In this document: piece after piece, positions 1 through 9,000 of the stretch
Layout of the letters: each line of letters opens with the position of its first letter
Position numbering within the stretch: position 1 is the first letter of the stretch
Origin: Bacteroidota bacterium
GTDB taxonomy: Bacteria; Bacteroidota; Bacteroidia; UKL13-3
NCBI GenBank assembly: GCA_027491355.1
Contig: JAIXWI010000030.1
Location: 62,001 to 126,000 of the forward strand
DNA length: 64,000 nt
Reading direction: 5' to 3'
Notes under the pieces: model-generated
Databases searched by the model: none
What the model was told of the DNA's origin: nothing
Seen by the model: the letters and a program-made list of their open reading frames with translations, nothing else
Made by a program: the position numbers and the translations under genes

Positions 1-763
1 TTGAACTGTTTAACCCAATGTATAGGCATGAAATAATTCCAATAGAAAGGAACATACTTCTTGGAATATTTTTTTCTGGATTTTCAATTTCTGCCCCTAT
101 GTGACAAACATTGTAATAACCCAGGTATGAATAAATGGTTTTGGTACTTGCCATTCCAAGGGCTACAAAGAAAGCTGCTGAAAAATCAGCAGTTTCAAAT
201 TTGGGAATGATTTCTAACGATGGATTGTAAGCATACATACCACTTAGTATCAACAGCACAATGGTTGCAATGACTATGAACCCAAAAAAGAGCGCCATTT
301 TTCCAACGGTAACCATATTTCTATACAATAGAAATGTTACCAATAGTACCAATGCGCCAGCTAACATTTTTTGTTGTAATGGGTCTAATTGAATGAGGTA
401 ACAAAAGTATTGTGCAAAGCCAATAGCGCCAGATGCAATGACAAGTGGTGCTTGGATACTTGTTTGCCAAATGTATAAAAATGAAAAAAAACGGCCCCAC
501 TTTTGTTTTCCATAAAGCGATTTTAAAAATACATAGCTGCCTCCAGCAGCTGGCCATTTGGCGCCTAGTTCTGCCCATACAGCTGCGTCCATAAAAGACA
601 AAAAACAACCCAAAATCCAAGCGTAAATACTTTGAGAACCATTTAATGTGCTAATTACAAAAGGAATGGTAATAAACGGTCCAATACCAACCATGTCAAT
701 TAAATTAATTGCTAAGGATTCTTTTAATTTTAAAACAGGTTTTAATTGGTTTGAATCATTCAT
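1..763 (-). CDS. APC-family amino acid permease, 3' end beyond the window
   Basis: The first 254 residues of an integral membrane amino acid/polyamine/organocation transporter. Translating the minus strand from the ATG at 763 gives a short polar N-terminus and then the typical first-helix motif DMVGIGPFITIPF, followed by several long hydrophobic helices, including one with the segment WAELGAKWPAAGGSYVFL. This G-rich helix 1 and the PxAGG segment after helix 2 are family hallmarks. Substrate is unknown; amino acid uptake is inferred from the family. The start ATGAATGA overlaps the TGA stop of the upstream rRNA methyltransferase gene by 8 bp, so the two genes are probably translationally coupled. 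The reading frame is still open at base 1. Confidence 0.85.
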   Translation of the reverse strand, partial: MNDSNQLKPVLKLKESLAINLIDMVGIGPFITIPFVISTLNGSQSIYAWILGCFLSFMDAAVWAELGAKWPAAGGSYVFLKSLYGKQKWGRFFSFLYIWQTSIQAPLVIASGAIGFAQYFCYLIQLDPLQQKMLAGALVLLVTFLLYRNMVTVGKMALFFGFIVIATIVLLILSGMYAYNPSLEIIPKFETADFSAAFFVALGMASTKTIYSYLGYYNVCHIGAEIENPEKNIPRSMFLSIGIISCLYIGLNSS

Positions 764-1949
764 TTGAAACGGCTGTTTCTTTAGGTTGACGTTTGGTACC
801 TCTGTACATTTCAAATTTGTGGAATTTACATTCTAAAGGTCCGTTCCATACAACCATTCTTTTTGAAGCAGCCAATTTCATGTGCTTCAGAGCTTCTTTG
901 TTACTTGAAATGATCCATGCATCAAAACCTTCAAATTTGTTTTTTAACGTATCACCAATCATCCTGTAAAACTGATTGATTTCTTCAATTTCGAGTCTTT
1001 CACCGTATGGAGGATTCATAATGAGGATGCCACCACCTTCTGGTGGACGTTGTTCTTCAAACCGTTTATTGGTTATGAAAATGTCTTGTTGCAAATTCAT
1101 TTTAGCCACATTGCTTTTGGCAATTTCTGTCACCTTAAATACCGCATCGTTGCCAATAATTTGACCCTCCAATGGTACAATAGCTGCAATGGCCTCCGCT
1201 TTAATTTGCTCCCATAAATCTGCATTGAAATGATTCCAACCCATGAAACCAAAATAAGACCGATTGATTTGTGGAGGAATGTTTTTGGCAAAGAGTGCAG
1301 CTTCAATCAAGAGTGTGCCACTACCACACATGCCATCCATGAAAGTACCTTTGCCATTCCAACCTGAATGTAATATTAACCCAGCAGCTGTTACTTCATT
1401 GAGTGGCGCTAAATTGGCTTCAGCCCTATAACCTCTTTTATGAAGTGATTCGTTGGAACTGTCTAATGAAACAGTTACCTCATTGTGGTAAATATGGACA
1501 TGTATGCGCAAATCTGGTTCATGAACAGCTACATTAGGGCGTACCCCAAATTCAGCCCTGAATTGATCTACAATGGCGTCTTTGGTTTTAAGGGCAACGT
1601 ATTTACTGTGGTTAAAAAAGTCTGAGTGAATGGTTGCATCTACAGCCAATGTGCCGTTTACATCTAACAATTTTGTCCAATTAAAGGTTTGTATACCCTG
1701 GTACAAACTTTGTTCATTGAAGGCATTGAATTCAAATATTGGAACCAATATGCGCATAGCAGTTCTAAGACATAAATTGGCTTTGTACAATAATTTCAAA
1801 TCTCCATTGCAATACACAGCACTTTTACGTTCTTCTATTTCAGTTGCACCTAGCTTCATTAACTCATTTGCCAAAAGCGGTTCAAAGCCTTTTTGGGTTA
1901 AGACGGTTAGGTAAAGACTATTGCTGTTCAATGGAATAAGGTTCATCAT
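756..1949 (-). CDS. THUMP-domain class I SAM-dependent RNA methyltransferase (RlmL/YpsC type)
   Basis: A 397-residue protein predicted to methylate 23S rRNA guanine (N2) in the cytoplasm, by analogy with RlmL and YpsC. The N-terminal ferredoxin-like and THUMP region covers about residues 14-165. The Rossmann methyltransferase domain follows, with SAM-binding motif I MDGMCGSGTLL (204-214) and the N6/N2-methylation signature NPPYG (312-316). It corresponds to the N-terminal half of E. coli RlmL and lacks the second RlmK methyltransferase module. Two adjacent ATGs (1949 and 1946) are possible starts. It lies between the clpB terminator and the permease gene, whose start it overlaps. The exact target nucleotide cannot be told from sequence. 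Confidence 0.9.
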   Translation of the reverse strand: MMNLIPLNSNSLYLTVLTQKGFEPLLANELMKLGATEIEERKSAVYCNGDLKLLYKANLCLRTAMRILVPIFEFNAFNEQSLYQGIQTFNWTKLLDVNGTLAVDATIHSDFFNHSKYVALKTKDAIVDQFRAEFGVRPNVAVHEPDLRIHVHIYHNEVTVSLDSSNESLHKRGYRAEANLAPLNEVTAAGLILHSGWNGKGTFMDGMCGSGTLLIEAALFAKNIPPQINRSYFGFMGWNHFNADLWEQIKAEAIAAIVPLEGQIIGNDAVFKVTEIAKSNVAKMNLQQDIFITNKRFEEQRPPEGGGILIMNPPYGERLEIEEINQFYRMIGDTLKNKFEGFDAWIISSNKEALKHMKLAASKRMVVWNGPLECKFHKFEMYRGTKRQPKETAVSNE

Positions 1950-1992
1950 TTGTCAAAGGTAAAGCATTCAAAACATTTTAGCTGAAAGCCCC

Positions 1993-2026
1993 AAATAAAA
2001 AGAGCGCCATGGCGCTCTTTTTATTT
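1993..2026 (-). terminator. perfect 34-nt palindrome after clpB, intrinsic terminator
   Basis: Positions 1993-2026 form a perfect inverted repeat with no unpaired base between the arms (centre at 2009/2010, core GAGCGCCATGGCGCTC flanked by A-run and T-run arms). Its last two bases are part of the clpB stop codon (2026-2028). The T-rich arm after a GC-rich stem fits a Rho-independent terminator for clpB; by symmetry it would work on either strand. Confidence 0.8.
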
Positions 2027-4626
2027 TAATGGTTATTAAACGTAAACTGATTTTGTTCTGATAAATCAATGGTCACCCTTTGGTCTTTCTGAATATTACC
2101 AGCCAAAATTTCTTTAGACAATTCATTCAGGATTCGTTTTTGAATAACCCTTTTCAAAGGCCTAGCACCATATATAGGATCGTACCCTAATTCTGCAAGC
2201 CAATCCAATGCGTTGGTTGTCATTTCTAGTTGAATTCCTTGTTCCAATAATTGATTTTTCAATTGATGTATTTGCAAGTCAACAATTGCTCTTACTTCAC
2301 TTCTTCCCAAAGGTGTAAACATGATTACTTCATCTATTCTGTTTAAAAACTCTGGTCGAATGGTTCTTTTCAATTGCTCAGTCACTCCTAATTTAGCTTC
2401 TGCAATGACTTGGGTTTTGTTGTCATCTGTAATGCCTTCAAATTTTTCTTGAATGAATTGTGAACCAATATTACTGGTCATGATAACTATGGTATTTTTA
2501 AAATTTGCAACCCGTCCTTTGTTATCAGTTAACCTACCATCATCGAGTACTTGTAATAAAATATTGAAAACATCTGGATGTGCTTTTTCAATTTCATCCA
2601 ACAAAACCACACTGTACGGTCTTCTTCTGATGGCTTCAGTTAGTTGTCCACCTTCGTCGTAGCCAACATACCCAGGAGGCGCTCCAATCAATCTACTCAC
2701 GGTGTGCTTTTCTTGGTACTCACTCATGTCTATTCTAACCAATGCTTGCTCTTGGTTGAATAAAAATTCAGCCAATGCCCTGGCCAACTCTGTTTTACCA
2801 ACACCTGTTGTTCCCATAAAAATAAAGGAGCCAATGGGTCTTTTAGGATCCGACAATCCTGCTCTGCTTCTTCTGATTGCATCACTAATGGCTGCTATGG
2901 CTTCCTCTTGACCAACCACTCTTTTGTGCAATTCATCTTCAAGTTTGAGTAATTTTTCTCTTTCGCTTTGCAACATTCTGGTAACTGGTATACCAGTCCA
3001 TTTACTCACTACTTCAGCTATATCATCTGACTCAACTTCCTCTTTGACCATTGCATTGTTGTCTTTGTTATCAATCATTTTCTGTTGTAACAAATTCAAC
3101 CTGATCTCAACCTCTTTGATTTTGCCGTATCTAATTTCTGCAACTTTACCAAAATCTCCGGTTCTTTCTGCTTGCTCTGCTTCAAACTTCAATGATTCTA
3201 TTTCTTGTTTCGCAGTTTGTATACCCTCTACAACTTCTTTCTCAGATTTCCATTTAGCCATCAAAGAATTCCGCTCTGTTTGTAAGTTAGCAATGTCAAT
3301 AGCCAACTGTTCTAGTTTTATTTGATCACCCTCTCTTTTGATAGCTTCGCGCTCAATTTCAAATTGCATAATTTTACGATCAAGTTGATCTATTTCTTCA
3401 GGAACAGAATCAATTTCTAATCTGAGTTTTGATGCTGCTTCGTCAATTAAATCAATGGCTTTATCTGGTAAAAAACGGTCACTGATGTAACGTTGAGAAA
3501 GTTCTACAGCAGCAATGATTGCCTCATCTTTAATGCGCACTTTATGGTGAACTTCGTATCGTTCTTTCAAGCCTCTTAAAATTGAAATGGCAGCTTCGGT
3601 ATCTGGCTCATCTATGTAAACTTTTTGAAATCTCCTTTCAAGGGCTTTGTCTTTCTCAATGTACTTTTGGTATTCTGTTAATGTTGTGGCACCAATAGAT
3701 CTCAATTCTCCTCTGGCAAGGGCTGGCTTTAAAATATTGGCTGCATCCATTGCCCCCTCCCCTCCTGCACCTGCTCCAACCAAAGTATGAATCTCATCAA
3801 TGAATAAAATAATTTCACCATTGCTAGCACTAACTTCTTTTACAACCGCCTTGAGCCTTTCTTCAAATTCGCCTTTGTATTTAGCACCAGCAATCAATGC
3901 ACCCATATCTAGCGAATACACACAATTGGTTTTTAAATTTTCAGGCACATCACCATTTACAATTCTATGAGCCAAGCCTTCAGCTATTGCTGTTTTACCA
4001 ACCCCTGGTTCACCTATTAATACTGGGTTATTTTTGGTTCGCCTTGATAAAATTTGTAAGACCCTTCTGATTTCTTCATCTCTACCAATAACTGGATCTA
4101 GTTTACCTTGTCTGGCTAATTCATTTAAATTTTTAGCATACTTGTTCAAGGCTTGATAAGTAGCTTCTGCATCTTTTGATTGTACCTTTTGATTGCCCCT
4201 TAATTCTTTTATGGTAACTTTTAAATTCTTTTCAGTTAAACCAGCATCTTTGAGCAATTTTGAAACAGCATCATTGGCTGTTAAAATAGCTAATAAAACA
4301 TGTTCGATACTGACGTAATCATCTCCAAATTCTTTTAAAAGAGATTGAGCCTTAATGAGTATTTGGTTGGCTTGATTGGAGAGGTACATTTCGTTAGCAC
4401 CACTCACTTTGGGTAAGGTATTGATGAATTGTTCTAACCCTTGTTTGATTTGTTCAGGATTGATTGCATTTTTCTTAAGCACAAATTGCATCAAATCAGG
4501 ATCTGTTTTAAATATACCTTTGAGCAAGTGAGCCAGTTCTATTGCAGGATTGGAAGCATTCACAGCGAATTGCTGTGCTTCTTGAACCGCTTCCTGAGCT
4601 TTGATTGTAAACTGATTGAAATTCAT
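2026..4626 (-). CDS. clpB: ATP-dependent chaperone ClpB
   Basis: An 866-residue hexameric AAA+ disaggregase that works with DnaK/DnaJ/GrpE to pull apart heat-aggregated proteins in the cytosol. Domains in order: Clp_N double repeat (about 1-145), AAA1 with Walker A GEPGVGKT (205-212) and Walker B ILFIDE (273-278), the long coiled-coil M domain (about 405-530) that separates ClpB from ClpA/ClpC, and AAA2 with Walker A GTTGVGKT (605-612) and the Walker B stretch [14 protein letters not shown]. Length matches the family. It appears monocistronic: a divergent aminotransferase lies upstream and a strong palindromic terminator overlaps its stop. I saw no clear HrcA/CIRCE operator in the 189-bp upstream gap, and only a weak GAACTTTG -7 candidate. 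Confidence 0.97.
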   Translation of the reverse strand: MNFNQFTIKAQEAVQEAQQFAVNASNPAIELAHLLKGIFKTDPDLMQFVLKKNAINPEQIKQGLEQFINTLPKVSGANEMYLSNQANQILIKAQSLLKEFGDDYVSIEHVLLAILTANDAVSKLLKDAGLTEKNLKVTIKELRGNQKVQSKDAEATYQALNKYAKNLNELARQGKLDPVIGRDEEIRRVLQILSRRTKNNPVLIGEPGVGKTAIAEGLAHRIVNGDVPENLKTNCVYSLDMGALIAGAKYKGEFEERLKAVVKEVSASNGEIILFIDEIHTLVGAGAGGEGAMDAANILKPALARGELRSIGATTLTEYQKYIEKDKALERRFQKVYIDEPDTEAAISILRGLKERYEVHHKVRIKDEAIIAAVELSQRYISDRFLPDKAIDLIDEAASKLRLEIDSVPEEIDQLDRKIMQFEIEREAIKREGDQIKLEQLAIDIANLQTERNSLMAKWKSEKEVVEGIQTAKQEIESLKFEAEQAERTGDFGKVAEIRYGKIKEVEIRLNLLQQKMIDNKDNNAMVKEEVESDDIAEVVSKWTGIPVTRMLQSEREKLLKLEDELHKRVVGQEEAIAAISDAIRRSRAGLSDPKRPIGSFIFMGTTGVGKTELARALAEFLFNQEQALVRIDMSEYQEKHTVSRLIGAPPGYVGYDEGGQLTEAIRRRPYSVVLLDEIEKAHPDVFNILLQVLDDGRLTDNKGRVANFKNTIVIMTSNIGSQFIQEKFEGITDDNKTQVIAEAKLGVTEQLKRTIRPEFLNRIDEVIMFTPLGRSEVRAIVDLQIHQLKNQLLEQGIQLEMTTNALDWLAELGYDPIYGARPLKRVIQKRILNELSKEILAGNIQKDQRVTIDLSEQNQFTFNNH

Positions 4627-4815
4627 ATGGCTTTATTTTCTTATAAAGGCTGCAAGCAAAGTTCCAAAATTTAAAAACGGAAAGAATGTCCTGAAGAAAT
4701 TGGTATTCAAGCCAATTTGACCAATTTACTCCAGTAAATTCAAGGGTTTTCTGTCTAATGGTCAGTATTTGTGAATCACACACTAACTTATTGCTATTTT
4801 TTATACTTTCGTTAG

Positions 4816-6006
4816 ATGAAATTAGCAGATAGAGTTTCGCAAATCAATGAACCCCAAACCATCGCAATGGCAAAAAAAGCCAGGGCATTACAAGCTGTTG
4901 GGCACGATGTGATCAACCTGAGTTTAGGTGAACCAGATTTTCAAACACCAGACCACATTAAAGCAGCTGCAAAAGCAGCCATTGACAATAACTTCACATT
5001 TTATACTCCAGTTGCAGGAATACCAGATTTAAAACAAGCCATCTCCAATAAATTTAAAACAGAAAACGAACTCCCATACGCTCCAGAACAAATTTTAGTA
5101 AGTACCGGCGCCAAACATGCCATCATGAATGCATTCATGGCAATTGTGAATCCGGGTGATGAAGTCATCATTCCAACACCTTATTGGGTAAGTTACTCTG
5201 AAATGGTAAAACTGCTAGGTGGAGTACCTGTATTTGTAAAAGGCTCCATTGAAAACCAATTTAAAATAACTGCAACGCAATTAGAACAAGCAATCACTGC
5301 TAAAACAAAAGCATTTATATTCTCATCACCATGTAATCCAACAGGTTCTGTATACCATGATAATGAGTTGGAAGAATTGGCACAGGTATTTTTAAATCAT
5401 CCTGAAGTTTTTATCATTTCAGATGAAATTTACGAATACATTTATTTTGAACACAAACCCAAAAGTATTGGTAGTATAGCAAATCTCATTGAACGAACCA
5501 TTACCATCAATGGTATGTCAAAGGGTTTTGCTATGACTGGCTGGAGAATTGGCTACATGGGTGCTCCTATAGATGTTGCCATTGCCTGCGAAAAAATACA
5601 ATCTCAATATACTTCTGCAACTAGTGGAATCAGTCAAAAAGCAGCTTTGGCAGCCTTAACCCAAGACAAAGCCCCAAGTTTTGAAATGGCAACTGCATTC
5701 AAAAACAGAAGGCGTATCATGCAATCTGGCTTAGAAAAAATACCAGGAATTGTTTGCAACAATCCTGAAGGAGCTTTTTACTTTTTCCCTGATATCAGTG
5801 CTTACTTTGGAAAAAAACATGGTGACCAAACCATTCAAAACGCAACTGAACTTTGCAATTATTTACTTGAACAATACCATGTTTCACTTGTTCCAGGCGA
5901 TTCATTCGGCGATGAAAATTGTATTCGAATCAGCTATGCTAGCTCTGATGAAAAATTAAAATTAGCTTGTGAAAGACTTCAACTTGCATTCTCACAATTA
6001 AAATAA
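4816..6006 (+). CDS. pyridoxal phosphate-dependent class I aminotransferase (aspartate aminotransferase-like)
   Basis: A 396-residue cytosolic fold-type I aminotransferase, most like the subgroup Ib aspartate/prephenate aminotransferases. Visible family features: the SLGEPDFQTP N-terminal motif that closes over substrate, the YTPVAGIPDLK segment, NPTG with Asn174, SDEIYE with Asp203 and Tyr206, the Schiff-base lysine at Lys236 in SKGFAMTGWRIGY, and a C-terminal RISYA arginine for the substrate carboxylate. It stands alone and diverges from clpB. Likely reaction is aspartate + 2-oxoglutarate to oxaloacetate + glutamate; the amino-acid preference is inferred from overall similarity and could be broader. 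Confidence 0.92.
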   Translation: MKLADRVSQINEPQTIAMAKKARALQAVGHDVINLSLGEPDFQTPDHIKAAAKAAIDNNFTFYTPVAGIPDLKQAISNKFKTENELPYAPEQILVSTGAKHAIMNAFMAIVNPGDEVIIPTPYWVSYSEMVKLLGGVPVFVKGSIENQFKITATQLEQAITAKTKAFIFSSPCNPTGSVYHDNELEELAQVFLNHPEVFIISDEIYEYIYFEHKPKSIGSIANLIERTITINGMSKGFAMTGWRIGYMGAPIDVAIACEKIQSQYTSATSGISQKAALAALTQDKAPSFEMATAFKNRRRIMQSGLEKIPGIVCNNPEGAFYFFPDISAYFGKKHGDQTIQNATELCNYLLEQYHVSLVPGDSFGDENCIRISYASSDEKLKLACERLQLAFSQLK

Positions 6007-6063
6007 TGTTACAATTTTGTATTCAGACAATGATTTGTTAAATTAGAGGGACTTAAAACCTTG

Positions 6064-9000
6064 ATGTTTAGGCTTCCAATTTTAGTTGTTTCAATTCTTG
6101 TTTGGTGTTTGAATTCCATAGGGAGTTTGAAGGCCCAGGTATATTTTCAAGAAAATTTTGACAATGCTTTTGTGGGTAATCCTGCAGCACCAGTTGGTTG
6201 GCAACAAAAAAGAATACAAATTTTTGGAGATGAAAAACCAGTACCTATTGGTGTAATTGGAGCAAAAGATTGGGCACAAAATAAATTCTTCAATTCAAAA
6301 TGGTCCAATCAAAATACCTTAAATTGGGATCCCATCAGCACTTCTAACAACGGTGTTTTATGGATAGAAGATGCCTTGTTCGGACCCAATGTGAATGCGA
6401 TGGCAAGGAGAATGGAAAGTCCAACAATTAATTTGAGTACTGCAACTTCTCCCTATCTATTTTTTAACTATTTCAACGCTTCTCCTGCAGATACTTCTTT
6501 TCCGCTAATAATTGTATATTCAATAGATAATGGCATCAACTGGAAACCACTGATGCATGTTCAACCCAATGGTTCGTTTAAAAGCCTGAATAATCAAAGT
6601 TCAGCAAGTATAAATGCATCAAGTGAATGGACTAAAATAGTGATTCCAATTCCCGCGAATTTAAAATCAGCGCAAACAAAGTTTGGCTTTCAAAAAAATG
6701 CCAGTTTCAACCAAAGTCATAACTTATTTATAGATAGTTTTAGTATCAAAGAGTTCAATCCTCAAACTATTACTTCACAAAAATCAGGTTTGTGGAGTAA
6801 CCCTGATACTTGGGGTGGAATTGTCCCAAATGCAAGCAATCATGTTTCAATTGCAAACAGTCATACTGTAGAAATTGATGTTAATATTGCCCGAACCCAA
6901 CATTTAACTATTGCTGGCAACTTGAGATTTTATTCAAGTTCACCCTCACAAGTACTTCAATGTTTCAGTCATTTAACAATTTTAAACAGTGGGGTGTATA
7001 GTACCAATACAGCTTCCAATAGTGGTATTGGCAGGTCTACTTACATTGGAGGGAATTTGCTCTTGAACGGAAACTACAGCAGTAGCTCCAATAACACCAA
7101 TGCAATTTTTGTGTCTGGTGCTTCTTTGAGTACCTTTTCAGGTACAGGTCAATTCAGTAATAACAGAATTGCTCGTTTGTATGTTCAAAATGCAGATGGC
7201 GTTAAAATTGATCTTGCTTTTTCAGTCACTCATGCATTGTACTTAATTGAAGGGAACCTGAATCCTAATGGAAAATTGTCAATTGGAAGTACAACAGCAT
7301 TGAGCAATGTTACAATTGTTAAAAATGGTCGGTCAATTTTAACGCAACGACCCTTACTTCCAAATTTAGGGTCATTTACCAGGAGTATATTTTATGGAGG
7401 AATTAGCAATGGCAACATGCCATCAGCCATGCTTGGCATAGATACTATTTATACTGGATTAGAATGTGATTCATTGAATGCTATTGATTTTTTTATCCCC
7501 GGAAATCTTACTGTAAACACAAGCGGAATTTTAAAACTTAATAGCAACCTTAGAATTGGAAATGCCACAGTTGGGGGGGTATTGTCTTTGATGCGCGGTT
7601 TGGTATTAACAAGTGCTACAAAACTTTTAATTATAGGACCTTTAGGGAGTGGCCATTCTGGTGTTGAGCCATCAAAAAACCAACCATATTTGACTCAGGG
7701 ATCGTATATAGTAGGGCCCATTCGTTTTGATAGAGGAAACAACAATTCTAATACCATTTATGTTCCAATTGGCTTGGGAACTGATGGCGTTTACAGCAAC
7801 AATTTCAATAATCAGTTAAAAACAATACAACTAAATCCAGGAACCAATTGGAACTCACAGTCTATAACATTTACTTGTTTCACACAAATTAATGGACCTG
7901 TGGATACTGGCTTAACTACAATGGTTACAGACAAAGCCTATCATTTAAATCTTAATGGAGGAAATGATTTGGCTTCAAATGCCACAATTGCGATTAGAGG
8001 GATGAACAGTAATAGTATTTTTAGTGACAAATTAATGGGGAATAACAATCAAGTTTTCATTGGTCAATCAATGGCAGTTGCTGGAAATATTTGGAAACGC
8101 AGAGGCAATGCCATTACAGGCACAATTAATAAATTCGAGAACAATCAACAATACCTATTTTATTCAGCCAATACAGGTATCTACAGTTTTATTGCACCAT
8201 TGGCTAGTAGAGGAAACTTCTTTTCTTTGGTCAGTAATGCCAGTAACGGAACATTAACAGGAACCCAAGTCATTAAAAATGCAGATGCTGTTGCTGCAAA
8301 TACCAAAAATGCCATCCTGAGCAGAGTAGTTTTAAACTGTGGAGGGCAAATTCCTTTGCAGTTAAATCAAATGAATTTCAATTTCAATGGTACCAATAGA
8401 TTGAGCAATATTCAATCTTTTAAAGTTTTTTATGGTGCAGGTGACTCATTGTTTTGTAATGCTAAACAATACGGAAATACAATAGGAACTGTTAATTCAA
8501 CTTTAAGTATTGTAGGCAATCAACAAATGTCAATAGGTAATAATTATTTCTGGATTGTAGCAGATATCAACTCATCTGCCATTGTTGGAGACAGCATAGG
8601 AATTAACATAACTAGTGTCAATTTTAACACCTTCAGCTTCAGTAATTTTTCAAATGCTGTTGTATTCAAGAAAATTAATGTACCATTCACTTTCATTTCT
8701 GTTTTACCAATTGAAAAGAAAACGACGCATTTAGCTCAAAATACTTTTGAAAACCAACTCCTTAAAATTCCTTTACGAATGAGCAGTTCAGGTGCACAAA
8801 CTACTGTCACTAAAGTTGTTTTGGATGTTGGCAATACAGTCTCTAATGCATGGCAAAAAATAAGTCAATTGACTTTATATTACAGTGGTAACCAAAATAC
8901 ATGGAATGCCTCCAATAAAATTGGCTCGGTGAATTTCCCAAATGGATTGATAGAATTTTCAATCCCGGTATTGTTGAACAAAGACACCAATTATTTTTGG

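Noticed and set aside
4508-4783. Minus-strand open frame covering the clpB 5' end and the upstream gap
   Set aside because: It overlaps the well-supported clpB coding start in another frame and has no family features.
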